Virus record (IMG/VR): IMGVR_UViG_3300009167_000007
Location: 1 to 64,000 of that record
Length of the DNA stretch: 64,000 nucleotides
Reading direction: 5' to 3' (one strand)
Origin: a virus
The notes under the pieces are model-generated. The model was given only the letters and a program-made list of their open reading frames with translations. It searched no databases and was not told the origin of the DNA. The position numbers and the translations under genes are program-made. Of this stretch, positions 39,282 through 47,810 are shown piece after piece (position 1 is the first letter of the stretch; the number at the start of each line of letters is the position of its first letter).

Positions 39282-39993
39282 GACTGTTCTCCTGTTGGCG
39301 GCAGAGTCCCATGCCGCAGCTTCTGACTTTTCCACTGACCAGATTTCGGCCATTGACAATGAACGTCTTTCCGCAGTCGCAATGGCAGAGATACGAACAC
39401 CACCCGCGATGATCCGTCTTGCTGGACGGCTTTGCTGAAGCTTGCCCTACGACAATCAGAAGACCAAACCTCCGACCGGCTTCGAGTTGCTCGGGAGGGT
39501 GTTTTGGAGGGACAGGCTTCCAGTTTGGATTCCACTGCTGGTTCTTCTCATGAGCCGGCTTCGGGTTGGTGAATCTCGCGTTGGTGCTCCATTTCCACCT
39601 GAAATACTTCGTCCGGTTCTCGGGTCCCGCATCGGCGGCGAGCTTCTTCAGGAAGGGCTTCAGCGACTCCGCCGGATCGAACTTCAGAACGTACTGGTGC
39701 GGATGTTTCGTCCTTCCACGACCAGCTCCATTCCTGGCCGCCCGGAACGACGCGAAGATAGTTCCCAGTCCGTACATGGTCACGCAACGACCCTGGGAGA
39801 GCATCCGGAAAATCCAGTTGTGGTAGGCGTTGATTCCGTTGCGCACTATTCCGGCACGGCTTTCCCGGTTGTCACCGCTGCCGTTGGCGATCCCAAGTAC
39901 CTCATGCAGGAAATCCCGGTGCGTCAGCGCATCACTGGGACCAGGAGCAAGCCCGAACCCGCGCAGCGGATTTACCTGGCGGTCGTTTGGCAT
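39034..39993 (-). CDS. HU-like DNA-binding domain fused to a homing-nuclease-type zinc module
   Basis: From ATG 39993 the formal ORF is 319 residues, but beyond ~235 it is shadow of the next gene (overlap 248 bases). Residues ~25-140 resemble the HU/IHF fold: LTHRDFLHEVLGIANG, RAGIVRNGINAYHNWIFRML, YGLGTIFASFRAARNG, then YVLKFDPAESLKPFL. Residues ~180-235 have RFGLLIVVGQA and YLCHCDCGKTFIVNGRNLVSGKVRSCG, the zinc module that normally starts AP2/HNH homing nucleases, here without an HNH. The real stop is unclear; a frameshift near 39.3 kb would shorten it. Confidence 0.6.
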   Translation of the reverse strand: MPNDRQVNPLRGFGLAPGPSDALTHRDFLHEVLGIANGSGDNRESRAGIVRNGINAYHNWIFRMLSQGRCVTMYGLGTIFASFRAARNGAGRGRTKHPHQYVLKFDPAESLKPFLKKLAADAGPENRTKYFRWKWSTNARFTNPKPAHEKNQQWNPNWKPVPPKHPPEQLEAGRRFGLLIVVGQASAKPSSKTDHRGWCSYLCHCDCGKTFIVNGRNLVSGKVRSCGMGLCRQQENSHERTTGEKAPGKEPEAGHQDEGRWSGAHPDVVAGKPDVDGATLRQPAPLDDDPAATGGRGERAVSATAEDHSIPESPDWTGW

Positions 39994-40229
39994 TCCAGCT
40001 CCGGTTGCCTGAGTCCCGCCTCGAACAGCCATCGCTCGGCGCGAAGGACGAACAGGAAGCAGTCGCTGCACAAGGGGGCGGACTCTCCCAGCTCCGGGTC
40101 GCGGAACTGGTGGAGACCCTCCTGCTCGCAGATGACGCAGACACAACGAACCGCCTTCGGCTTGTGGACGAACTGGCAGCGCGTGTTTGGTCGCTTCCGG
40201 ATGTATTCGTCGTTGCTCATCGTGTTCAA
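39972..40229 (-). CDS. Small zinc-finger protein
   Basis: This gene encodes 85 residues (or 82 from ATG 40220). CVCVICEQEG and APLCSDCFLFVL provide two CxxC pairs of a treble-clef-like zinc domain, followed by an amphipathic helix. It overlaps the start of the HU-like gene by 22 bases and lies just downstream of dnaB. Confidence 0.55.
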   Translation of the reverse strand: MNTMSNDEYIRKRPNTRCQFVHKPKAVRCVCVICEQEGLHQFRDPELGESAPLCSDCFLFVLRAERWLFEAGLRQPELECQTTAR

Positions 40230-40274
40230 GCATGTGCCTGAATGGGCAAATCTTGATCTCGAAATGACGGGCTG

Positions 40275-41633
40275 TCAAGTGGGGAAGTTGATATTTGCGA
40301 ACGGATGGACGGTGTAGTCTTCAAACGAGGTGTAGGCAGGGATGAAAGTGAACGGGATGTCGAAGCAGGAACTGCCGTCCCTTTGCTTCATGATGCGGAG
40401 CCGGACCTCCCGTGGGTCGCAGGGATTCTCCGGCGCGTTTCCGGGCTGGTACAGGGCTCCCGCAAAGTCGGCGTCGGCCTCGATCTGACCGGACTCGCGC
40501 AGGTCCGACAACTGCGGGGTGCGCTTGCGGTCCCGCTCGAACTCCCGGTTGAGCTGCGCCAGCGCCAGGACGGGTATCCCGGTGGACTTGGCCAGATTGG
40601 AGACACCCCGGCTGACGGCATCGACGACTTCCCTCCGGTCCCGGGCGCGCATGCCGCTGTCCGGATTGACGTACTGAAGGTAGTCGATGATGAACAGCCT
40701 CGTGTCCTTCGTCGCGATGTAGCGCTTCGCCCGGGCCACGAGCTGGCTCACGGTGACACCCGGTGTGTCGTCGATGTGCAGGTGCTTCTCCAGCGCGGCG
40801 ACGTGCTCCATGGCCCTCCCCAGCGCCTCCTGTTCGGCCTGGCTGGTGTAACCCTGCTTGGCGTTGACCCGGGCCTCGGTGTGGAACATGCGGCTGAGCA
40901 GGGCCACCCGGCGCATCTCCAGCGAGAAGACGGTGACGCAGCCAGCCGCCGCCTTTTTGAGCAGCTCGGCACATCGTCGGGCAATGCCCAATGCCAGGGC
41001 CGTCTTGCCACTGCTGGGGCGTCCGCCGATGATCCAGGTCTCCCCGGGCTGGAACCCCAGCGTGTGCTTGTCCAGGTCCAGGTAGCCCGTCTTGAGCCCG
41101 ACCTGGTTGTTCAGGCGCATCTCCAGGTAGTCCGTCGCCTCGATGACGGCGTCGACCAGCCCGACTTCGCGCTGTTCACCTGAGCCGACGATGCCGAGAA
41201 GTTTCCCGTGCATCTCGGTGAGAATCTCCAGCGGGCGGCGCTCCCCGGACCGGAGTTCCTGCGCGGTCGTCCGGAACAGCGCCAGCCCCTTCCGCGCCAC
41301 GAGCTTCTCCCGGAGTTCGTCGAAGTAGTACCTCAGCATCGCGGAACTGGGCACGTTCGCCCCCAGGGACATCAGGTGCTCCGTGCCGCCGGCGAACTCG
41401 ATGCGCCCCTGGTCCTCCAGCCGGGTGATGAGCAGAACCATGTCCACGGGCTTCCCTTCGCGGTGAAGGTCGAGGATGACTTTCCACAGGTAGGCGTGCC
41501 TCAAGTCGTAGAAATGCTCGCCGGTGAGTCCCATCGAGATGGCTTCGTCAATCTTGGTGGCGGTTTCGAGAAGGATGCACCCGAGGACGCCGGCTTCGGC
41601 TTCGGGTGAGTTCGGAGGCAGTTTGTCGCTCAT
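40275..41633 (-). CDS. dnaB: DnaB-family replicative helicase
   Basis: This gene encodes 452 residues, the usual size. The N-terminal domain begins PPNSPEAEAGVLGCILLE. The RecA-like ATPase has WIIGGRPSSGKTALALGIA (Walker A, ~200), VFSLEMRRV (H1a), TRLFIIDYLQYV (Walker B and DYLQ, H3), VLALAQLNRE (H3/H4 with the conserved Gln) and LRESGQIEADAD (arginine finger region). It is the 5'-3' hexameric helicase for phage replication, overlapping the initiator-like gene upstream by 4 bases. Confidence 0.95.
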   Translation of the reverse strand: MSDKLPPNSPEAEAGVLGCILLETATKIDEAISMGLTGEHFYDLRHAYLWKVILDLHREGKPVDMVLLITRLEDQGRIEFAGGTEHLMSLGANVPSSAMLRYYFDELREKLVARKGLALFRTTAQELRSGERRPLEILTEMHGKLLGIVGSGEQREVGLVDAVIEATDYLEMRLNNQVGLKTGYLDLDKHTLGFQPGETWIIGGRPSSGKTALALGIARRCAELLKKAAAGCVTVFSLEMRRVALLSRMFHTEARVNAKQGYTSQAEQEALGRAMEHVAALEKHLHIDDTPGVTVSQLVARAKRYIATKDTRLFIIDYLQYVNPDSGMRARDRREVVDAVSRGVSNLAKSTGIPVLALAQLNREFERDRKRTPQLSDLRESGQIEADADFAGALYQPGNAPENPCDPREVRLRIMKQRDGSSCFDIPFTFIPAYTSFEDYTVHPFANINFPT

Positions 41634-42601
41634 GGTGCGGTCGTTTCTGAATCTCGCTGATTTTTGGCATCTTCGAGTTCCTTCTCCAAGGCGGAAACGC
41701 GGTCCTTCTTCGCTTTCCAGTCCAGCTTCTGTTCAGAAGTCGGGTTCAACGCACAGCCGATGAAATCCTTGTTCGCAACATGCTCGAAGGCAGCAACCTT
41801 AGCGGCTTCCAGTTCCCGCTCCAGCCGCTTGACGCGAGCCCAGGCGGGTTCTGGTTTCTTCTGCTCCTTGGGGAACTGGGCTTCGAGGTCGTCGTTGTAT
41901 CGCTCCTGATTGAACCAGGTCGCCGGGAAGGGGATGAACTTCAGCTCCTTGCCGTTGGCTGCCTCAGCAAAAGCCATGGTTCGGTTCAGCAACCACATCC
42001 CGGGATTCTTCTCTCCACGAATGCGAAGGATGGCTTTCCCGATGGCTTTTCTGGCTGACGGCTTTGCGGTTTTCCTCGGGTAGGCGTTGTAGATGAGGTC
42101 TTCGATGTTTCCCTTGAATCCAACCGGCGGTTCAAGTTCCAGCTCGTCGGGTTCCAGTTCTTCTGGCTCTTGGCTGGATGGGACCGCAAGAGCTTTAGTC
42201 TCCTCCTTAGTCTCCTCCTTAGTCTCCTTAGTAGTGGATTGCAGAAGGTCGGCAGGCCGGCTTGCAGAAGGTGGACAAGCCGGTTTGCAGACGGTCGGCA
42301 AAGTAGTTTGTAGAGCTTTTTCGAGCTTTTCGAGGTTCACCCGGTAGTAGGTCTTGCACGGAAGTCCCTCGTTTTTGCGCTCCAGGAACGGTTCGCACGA
42401 CTTTCTGGCCTGCTCGAACTCGTAGCGACGCATCCCGGTTTCCTCCTGCCACTTCTCGGCGGTCTTCCACCACCACTCGTCCGAGCGTCTTTGCCAGTAA
42501 ACCGCCTGCGACAACAGCAGTGCTCCGGCTACGGACTTGGTGATTTCGACGAAGCAGCGGTGGAAAGCGATGGGGCGGTCTAGGATGTCGATGGTGTTCA
42601 T
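41630..42601 (-). CDS. Phage replication initiation protein
   Basis: This gene encodes 323 residues. The N-terminal ~110 residues match the phage replication-initiator winged-helix pattern: ITKSVAGALLLSQAVYWQRR, WWWKTAEKWQEETGMRRYEF, CEPFLERKNEGLPCKTYYRV. A Glu/Lys/Thr-rich linker with a 12-base DNA tandem repeat follows, then IEDLIYNAYPRKTAKPSARKA and a coiled-coil C-terminus. Lambda O-type or DnaD-like proteins bind origin DNA and bring in DnaB, which is the next gene. Its binding site may be the iteron-like cluster at 33.1 kb (inference). Confidence 0.75.
   Translation of the reverse strand: MNTIDILDRPIAFHRCFVEITKSVAGALLLSQAVYWQRRSDEWWWKTAEKWQEETGMRRYEFEQARKSCEPFLERKNEGLPCKTYYRVNLEKLEKALQTTLPTVCKPACPPSASRPADLLQSTTKETKEETKEETKALAVPSSQEPEELEPDELELEPPVGFKGNIEDLIYNAYPRKTAKPSARKAIGKAILRIRGEKNPGMWLLNRTMAFAEAANGKELKFIPFPATWFNQERYNDDLEAQFPKEQKKPEPAWARVKRLERELEAAKVAAFEHVANKDFIGCALNPTSEQKLDWKAKKDRVSALEKELEDAKNQRDSETTAP
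42195..42230. repeat. 12-base tandem repeat in the initiator gene
   Basis: There are about three copies of TTAGTCTCCTCC, the last incomplete, encoding KEET/KEE repeats in the linker of the replication initiator. It is a slippage-prone, length-variable linker. Confidence 0.7.
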
Positions 42602-42607
42602 GATTCT

Positions 42608-43060
42608 TCAGGAAGCTTGTGCAGTGAACATCGCCACTTGCTCAACTTGCTCTCCGACTTGGGACTCCTGTTTTTGCAGCTCAATCGTGTTCTTCACCTT
42701 AGCAGTTATCGCCTTAAGGCATTCATTAAGAAATCCTCTGGGACTGCAATCGAAAGCGGTGATGGAAACAAACGAACTCAGGCAACTGATGTCCTTCATG
42801 CTCATTCTGGAAATCTCACGCTTCAAGCTGTCTTCGTAAAAATGCCGCTCCTCATGGCACTCGGCGCAAAGCACATGCAGGTCCTGTGGCAGGTAGTTCC
42901 ACGGCTCCTTGCCCTTTTCGTAATGCCCGTGGTGAACATGGAGCTGCTTGTCCTCTCGCCCGCAGGCGTCGCATTTCCAGCCGTGTTGCTCCAGAACCCT
43001 CAGCCTGCGTTTCTGCCATCTCGGGTCCTGCAACTTCTGCCAGTAAGGGGTGTCGTTCAT
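42608..43060 (-). CDS. HNH endonuclease with C-terminal extension
   Basis: This gene encodes 150 residues from ATG 43060. QDPRWQKRRLRVLEQHGWKC with CDACGREDKQ, then LHVHHGHYEKGKEPWNY and LHVLCAECHEERH form a classic HNH with two zinc CxxC pairs (one as CAECH). The last ~70 residues are helical and unrecognised. It could be a free-standing homing nuclease or a packaging/replication nuclease. A 10-base inverted repeat lies just upstream. Confidence 0.75.
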   Translation of the reverse strand: MNDTPYWQKLQDPRWQKRRLRVLEQHGWKCDACGREDKQLHVHHGHYEKGKEPWNYLPQDLHVLCAECHEERHFYEDSLKREISRMSMKDISCLSSFVSITAFDCSPRGFLNECLKAITAKVKNTIELQKQESQVGEQVEQVAMFTAQAS

Positions 43061-43078
43061 GGAAATGGAATCCGGTGC

Positions 43079-43138
43079 CGCGTGGTGGGTGAAGAATCGG
43101 GGAGACCGAACGGAAACCCGCGTTTTGTCCACCACGCG
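43079..43138. repeat. 10-base perfect inverted repeat in the leader of the HNH gene
   Basis: CGCGTGGTGG (43079-43088) and CCACCACGCG (43129-43138) have a 40-base interior and lie 19 bases upstream of the HNH start on the minus strand. They sit within a 158-base gap that holds no gene. A leader hairpin or operator is likely. Confidence 0.55.
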
Positions 43139-43218
43139 ACCCCGGAAAGCTGTTGCTGAATTCCGATCTGCTTCATGCGACTTTCGTCACGGCGTTCTTC
43201 ACGCGCCGCACCAGACCA

Positions 43219-43452
43219 TTACACCACGGACCCCGGGGTTGTCAATCCATCACCGCAGGCGGCGTTCGGATGGTACGCATCGAGACCGCCAGCCATGGAA
43301 TTCACCGGCTTGGCGTACAAATAGCCACAGACCCAGATGGACAGCTTTTTGCGTCGAGCCGTGGAGATTGTCCCGGCATCAATGGCGTCCCAGTCTGATG
43401 GTCTGGCAAACGGCCTCGCGGCGAAGAAGTGGCGTATCTCTTGAGTGGTCAT
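43219..43452 (-). CDS. Small hypothetical protein
   Basis: This gene encodes 77 residues beginning MTTQEIRHFFAARPFARPSD, with a short helical region (TARRKKLSIWVCGYLYAKP) and a Gly/Pro-rich end. It lies 5 bases from the upstream gene. No family is recognised. Confidence 0.45.
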   Translation of the reverse strand: MTTQEIRHFFAARPFARPSDWDAIDAGTISTARRKKLSIWVCGYLYAKPVNSMAGGLDAYHPNAACGDGLTTPGSVV

Positions 43453-43456
43453 TCGT

Positions 43457-44092
43457 TCAATAGGTTGTCAAAGGTTGTCTGTGTTGGCGTGGAATCAGGT
43501 CGAGTAACCCCTGTTGTGCATCGCTGTTTCGGTGCCGGTCTCGCAGCAAAGTCCTCATGTCAATCTCCCTGAAGAATGGGTCTGCCGTCATAGACAGCAA
43601 GTCAACCAATGTGTCTACCGAAATGTTTCTTCCTTCGCTTCCAACGTGACTCCACGTGATGGTATGAGAATTCAATGGATTCGTTCCCGAAAGCTGCAAC
43701 AAGTGGTAACCGAGATACCTGACGTTTACTGGCTGACCGTTGAATGTGCTTCGGATGTTGCTGAATGTCGGTGTGCAAAACGCGCCGTGCATGTTTTTCG
43801 TGGCTGATCGGCAGATAATCTGGTCCAGCACCGACATGACATCGAATTGGGATTTGTCAGGGATGGCTCCGCGCTCTTTCACTTCCAGCAGTTGGAAGCA
43901 GTAGAATTTTCGTTTGCCGGATACGTCAGTCAGGATTCGCGTGATGATATAATCGAAGTCGCTTCGGATTACGCCTTTGATTCTCGAATCAAGTCGCGGC
44001 TCATCCCTCATCCACCGGCAGAACCCACTTTCTGCTGTGATGTCTTCGTAACACGACGGGCAATCAATGTGTTGGTGAAATCTCTTGGTCAT
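43457..44092 (-). CDS. PD-(D/E)XK nuclease-like protein
   Basis: This gene encodes 211 residues. After a CPSCYEDI knuckle, the stretch CRWMRDEPRLDSRIKGVIRS, DFDYIITRIL and FYCFQLLEVKERGAIPDKSQ places an Asp and a following E-V-K in the layout of the PD-(D/E)XK fold. A family with CRWMR...LDS...DxDxxIxxY...LLEVKxxGA is familiar from many phages and bacteria. The C-terminal half is unassigned. It overlaps the methyltransferase gene by 4 bases. Confidence 0.5.
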   Translation of the reverse strand: MTKRFHQHIDCPSCYEDITAESGFCRWMRDEPRLDSRIKGVIRSDFDYIITRILTDVSGKRKFYCFQLLEVKERGAIPDKSQFDVMSVLDQIICRSATKNMHGAFCTPTFSNIRSTFNGQPVNVRYLGYHLLQLSGTNPLNSHTITWSHVGSEGRNISVDTLVDLLSMTADPFFREIDMRTLLRDRHRNSDAQQGLLDLIPRQHRQPLTTY

Positions 44093-45369
44093 GATTTACC
44101 AATGCGTCGCGCAGCTTTCGCCGCAGTTCCGGGGTCAATCTCGATTCCAACCCATGGTCGCTTCAATTTCTTGGCTGCCACTGCTGTCGTGCCAGACCCA
44201 AGAAATGGGTCACACACGATGCCGTCTCCCGGACAGAGGTGCTCGATGTAGTATTCGGCTTCAGCTAGGGACTGCTGCCACTCGTGTTCTTCTTTCTGCC
44301 GTTCACCAGTAGTCACATCCTTGATGATGTCACTTGGATCGTGGCGCGTCTTCTTCACATACCAGAGCATTGGTTTCCATCCAACGCGGATGCCGTACTC
44401 CCGCATGAGAGCTTGCGACCCGGAATGGATGCATGCAACGGGCCACCAGAAACGTAGGTGTCTCCCCAGTGCTTCTATAGCCTCCGGCAACTGGATGTGA
44501 CCGACGTAGCAGATGAGGCTTCCACCCGGAGCCAGCTTGGCGGCGGCGAGTTCACCCAGCGCGTCGAACAGCTTGATGGCCTGCCGGTCATACGGAGGGT
44601 CCGTGAAGAACAGGGAGACGCTGTTGTCCGGAATCTGGACCCCGACCTTGCGGAAGTCCCCGAGGAGCAGTCCCTGGGGCATCTCCACCCCGGACGCGAT
44701 GACCGCCGACCGTTCCTGGTTGCGCTTCTCCTGCTTGAGTTCCTCGATGGCGCGGCGGGCGGACTTGCCTTTCTCGACTGCCACGATGATGTCGGGGCGC
44801 TTCGTGTCTTTGGCCAGCTTTTGCAGGGTTGCAACCCGCTGAACCGCATTTCTGTCAACCCCCGCTTTCGCGGCTACGGCGCTGCGGCTGGAACGGGATT
44901 CCTTCTCAGCGGGGTCTCGTCTGGTCGGCGCTCCACCGGAGCTCCCACCTGACGCCAGGCGTCTGCCGTCTGGTGTGCGGGGTTGCGCCTTGGTGGCTTC
45001 GGACCGTGCTGCGTTGGCTCTGGCTTCGACGGCTTCGCGGGCCTGCTTGCGCATGGACTCCAGCTTGTCGTAGCACAGGAGTTTCTGTTCGTCCGACTTC
45101 CAGTTGCGCCGGGCCGAATGCTGCTGCCACACGAACAGGAACGGGTCGCCGTCACAGGCAAGTCGGTCCCATTCACGGAGGACGGGTTCAACCTTCACCT
45201 CCTTGCACGCCTTCCAGCGGTGTCGGCCATCCAGGAGCATCCCCTCGAACAGTAGGATGGGTTCCTTGTTGGCGTCCCATCCGGAGGCGATGGAGCGCTT
45301 CAGTTCTTCGTACTCGTCCTCTGCCATTTCCGGCAGGCAGGCGCAGGCGGGGTGGATTTTCATGGTCAA
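44089..45369 (-). CDS. ParB-like domain fused to DNA methyltransferase
   Basis: This gene encodes 426 residues. The N-terminal ~100 residues are ParB/Srx-like (LKRSIASGWDANKEPILLFE, MLLDGRHRWKA). After a Ser/Lys-rich linker, residues ~255-426 are an adenine or cytosine-N4 methyltransferase: SLFFTDPPYDRQAI (catalytic DPPY), and a late VCDPFLGSGTTAVAAKKLKR (SAM-binding FxGxG). Motif IV comes before motif I, as in class beta enzymes. Such ParB-MTase fusions are common in phages for genome modification. The target sequence is unknown. Confidence 0.85.
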   Translation of the reverse strand: MTMKIHPACACLPEMAEDEYEELKRSIASGWDANKEPILLFEGMLLDGRHRWKACKEVKVEPVLREWDRLACDGDPFLFVWQQHSARRNWKSDEQKLLCYDKLESMRKQAREAVEARANAARSEATKAQPRTPDGRRLASGGSSGGAPTRRDPAEKESRSSRSAVAAKAGVDRNAVQRVATLQKLAKDTKRPDIIVAVEKGKSARRAIEELKQEKRNQERSAVIASGVEMPQGLLLGDFRKVGVQIPDNSVSLFFTDPPYDRQAIKLFDALGELAAAKLAPGGSLICYVGHIQLPEAIEALGRHLRFWWPVACIHSGSQALMREYGIRVGWKPMLWYVKKTRHDPSDIIKDVTTGERQKEEHEWQQSLAEAEYYIEHLCPGDGIVCDPFLGSGTTAVAAKKLKRPWVGIEIDPGTAAKAARRIGKS

Positions 45370-46109
45370 TACGGCTCGCTATCCTGGAAGTTACGGCCCA
45401 GCAGATCAAACCGCTCCCTGCCTTCCCGCATGCCAACCAGCGTCCAACCCTTCCAACTCCCACGCGTGCCAACCTTCTTGCACAACGAGCGCAGCCCGCA
45501 GGACGCCTTGCAGTCGGTGGGAAGCCCGGTCTTCTTGTTGTAGCGCATCTCCACATCTTCCGGCTCGAACAGGTTTTGATGCGCATGGACGAACGCCTCG
45601 ATGTTGACGGCGTGGTACATTTTGTTCACCGGGCTGCGAAAGAACACGTCATGCGACTTCCAGTGCCTGGTGCTGTATTTTCGCAGGGCATCAGTTTTTT
45701 TTGGAACTCCAGTGAACACTCTGCTCAGAAGTTCTCGATGCTCTTTCGACCGCAATACCGCCACGCGCTTTTCCTCAGTATGCTCGTTAGCGACGCTGCG
45801 TGGCGTGATGCCAAAAGCCTTGTTCCGCTCCGACAGGATTTCACGCACGCATTTCTTGCAGTGGTGATGTGCATCCGACTTCTTCCGGTAGAACTTCACG
45901 CCACATCTTGGGCACGGAAAGTGATCTGCTTTGATATAGGCCGCAGCCATGCAGGCACGAGAACAGTATTTCCTCCATGAGGCGCTCGGCTTCTCCATCC
46001 ACCGGCGCTTGCACCACGGGCACTGCTTCAAAATCCGCTTGGCCAGTTTTGTTGCCCCTGACTTGGCCCCTCGGCGCATGGCGGATTCACGCGAAATCTT
46101 CTCGTACAT
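45366..46109 (-). CDS. Zinc-finger protein of homing-nuclease type with SSB-like tail
   Basis: This gene encodes 247 residues. Three Cys clusters appear (CPWCKRRW, YCSRACMAA, CPRCGVKF with HHHCKKC). The C-terminal part SPVNKMYHAVNIEAFVHAHQ, ASCGLRSLCKKVG, WKGWTLV is the NUMOD/AP2-like DNA-binding pattern of phage homing proteins. No nuclease motif is obvious. It ends QDSEPY, like the QENEPY end of the SSB-like protein encoded just upstream, with 17 of the last 21 bases identical. It is probably a mobile insertion at the 3' end of the SSB gene. Confidence 0.6.
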   Translation of the reverse strand: MYEKISRESAMRRGAKSGATKLAKRILKQCPWCKRRWMEKPSASWRKYCSRACMAAAYIKADHFPCPRCGVKFYRKKSDAHHHCKKCVREILSERNKAFGITPRSVANEHTEEKRVAVLRSKEHRELLSRVFTGVPKKTDALRKYSTRHWKSHDVFFRSPVNKMYHAVNIEAFVHAHQNLFEPEDVEMRYNKKTGLPTDCKASCGLRSLCKKVGTRGSWKGWTLVGMREGRERFDLLGRNFQDSEPY

Positions 46110-46112
46110 AGC

Positions 46113-46616
46113 TTAGTACGGCTCGTTTTCCTGCGGCGGCTCCACCAGTTGTGGCACCACCCGTCGTCGCTGCGGCACCGGGCTCGGCCTGCTCAACGGG
46201 TCGTAAGCACCCGGAGGGGCCGGCGGTCGCACCGGCCTCGGCTCATCGAACGCGGCGGCGGCGGCATCGAACTCGTCACCTTCCGGGGTCTGGGACACCG
46301 AGGTCATCGCCAGAACGGATGCCTGGTTGCAGTAGATGTGCAGGGTGCCCCTCGGTTTTCCGTCATTCTTGCCAAGGTAGGCCCGCGCCGAGACATCTCC
46401 GGTAACCCAGATGAGCATGCCCTGCCTATATTTGCTGGCCACGACATTAGGGTCCTCATTCATCCGTGGATAAACGAGACAATCGACCCGCATCGGATAC
46501 TTCATCCTCTCATCCGAGCATTCGATTTTGAACACGACGAATGGTCTCTTTCCAGTGTTGGAGACTACCTTGGCGTCCGCCATGCACACACCAATAGCTG
46601 AACCGTTTGGGATCAT
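46113..46616 (-). CDS. SSB-like OB-fold protein
   Basis: This gene encodes 167 residues. Strands VVFKIECSDERMKYPMRVDC, then LIWVTGDVSARAYLGKNDGK and GTLHIYCNQASVLAM follow the OB-fold order of single-stranded DNA-binding proteins (GxLVxVxGdxsxrxYxxKxGkxRxxLxI). A disordered Pro/Ala/Arg tail ends QENEPY, analogous to the acidic-hydrophobic SSB tip that recruits partner proteins. It sits between the exonuclease/RecT genes and the zinc-finger gene, as expected for a recombination operon. Confidence 0.65.
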   Translation of the reverse strand: MIPNGSAIGVCMADAKVVSNTGKRPFVVFKIECSDERMKYPMRVDCLVYPRMNEDPNVVASKYRQGMLIWVTGDVSARAYLGKNDGKPRGTLHIYCNQASVLAMTSVSQTPEGDEFDAAAAAFDEPRPVRPPAPPGAYDPLSRPSPVPQRRRVVPQLVEPPQENEPY

Positions 46617-47761
46617 TCTACCTCTCCTACCGTATCCCGAACCTCGGCTCTCACCAACGACGGCTTGTTCTGTTTCTCCTCAACCAGCTCCGCCAGCCGG
46701 CCCTTCAGCGCCGTCTTTCCGTCGACGACACTGAGCTTCGCAGCGGAGGAGAACGCCCGGACGAGTTCGCCGAACTTGATGGTGCAACAGGCGGTGAACG
46801 TCTTGGCGTCGACGATGTCCTTCACCCGGGCGAACGCCATCGCCGCGTTCTCCACGACATTTCGGATGGCACCCGGCTTGAGCTTCCACCCGGGAATCGC
46901 CTTGGGGTTCGCCTCAAGCGCCTTCTTCGCCGACCCGCGAATGTCCTCAATGACCATCTCCGCGACCTCGCAGGCGTCCAGCGCCGTGCCAATGTCATCC
47001 TTCGCTATCCGACCCGTTGCCGCATTCATAAATAGTGCGTACGCTTCACTACATAAGTTAATTCCATTGCAGTACCGGCATGCCTTGGGGCTGGGACTCC
47101 TGTGAATTCCCGGCGTCATGGCATCCCGAACGACGACCCCGATGGTCTGTTCAGCCAGAATGAGCGTCTGCTTGTCGAATCCCGCCATCGTGGGCGGTCC
47201 ATGGTTGGGCTGGACGATGGCTACCAGGATGTCGTCGATGCCCGTCTTGGTCCGGAGCAATACCGCCAGTGTCCTGAGCTGCCAGTTGTCGGCGGCGACG
47301 GTGACCGGAAGCCACCCCGACTTGTGGTCAACGATGATCGCCCACTTACCGCCCTTGTCGTACAGAATCAGGTCAGCCCGACCGCTGTAGGTCATGTCGG
47401 CGGACCACATGCGTTTCTCGACGAGAATCCCTACACCACCCAGTTCTATGAACGGCTGAAGGATGACGCCCCTGGCGGCGAACGCGGTGGCCGCTGCGTC
47501 ATAGACGATCTCCGTGTGCTTGATCATCTTTTGCGCCGCCGCCAGGACTTCCGGTGTCGGACCAAGCTGCGCCTGCCCGGTGAAATGACGTTCCAGGCAT
47601 TGAGCGACCTTCGTACCGAACTCGGCGAACTCGTTGCTGTTGCCGCTTCTGTCGGAACGCTTCAGCGCTTCCTGCTCCAGCAGAAAGGACCCCGGGCACA
47701 AAGCAATGCGCTCCATGCCCGAGGCCGATGGACGGTTTCTACGCTCTCCAGTGGTTTCCAT
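46613..47761 (-). CDS. PD-(D/E)XK exonuclease, DUF2800/Cas4-like
   Basis: This gene encodes 382 residues. It opens RPSASGMERIALCPGSFLLE, a RecB/Cas4-type start. The nuclease core is YSGRADLILYDKGGKWAIIV then DHKSGWLPV (Asp and D-x-K), followed by DNWQLRTLAVLL with the conserved Gln. CRYCNGINLC gives late cysteines that may form an iron-sulfur cluster with an earlier Cys. Such nucleases act as the 5'-3' exonuclease partner of RecT. It overlaps the SSB-like gene by 4 bases and is near recT. Confidence 0.75.
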   Translation of the reverse strand: METTGERRNRPSASGMERIALCPGSFLLEQEALKRSDRSGNSNEFAEFGTKVAQCLERHFTGQAQLGPTPEVLAAAQKMIKHTEIVYDAAATAFAARGVILQPFIELGGVGILVEKRMWSADMTYSGRADLILYDKGGKWAIIVDHKSGWLPVTVAADNWQLRTLAVLLRTKTGIDDILVAIVQPNHGPPTMAGFDKQTLILAEQTIGVVVRDAMTPGIHRSPSPKACRYCNGINLCSEAYALFMNAATGRIAKDDIGTALDACEVAEMVIEDIRGSAKKALEANPKAIPGWKLKPGAIRNVVENAAMAFARVKDIVDAKTFTACCTIKFGELVRAFSSAAKLSVVDGKTALKGRLAELVEEKQNKPSLVRAEVRDTVGEVE

Positions 47762-47810
47762 TTTCGTTTCGTTTCAACCCGCGCCCCAACGACCGGGGCG
47801 AATCCGAAAT

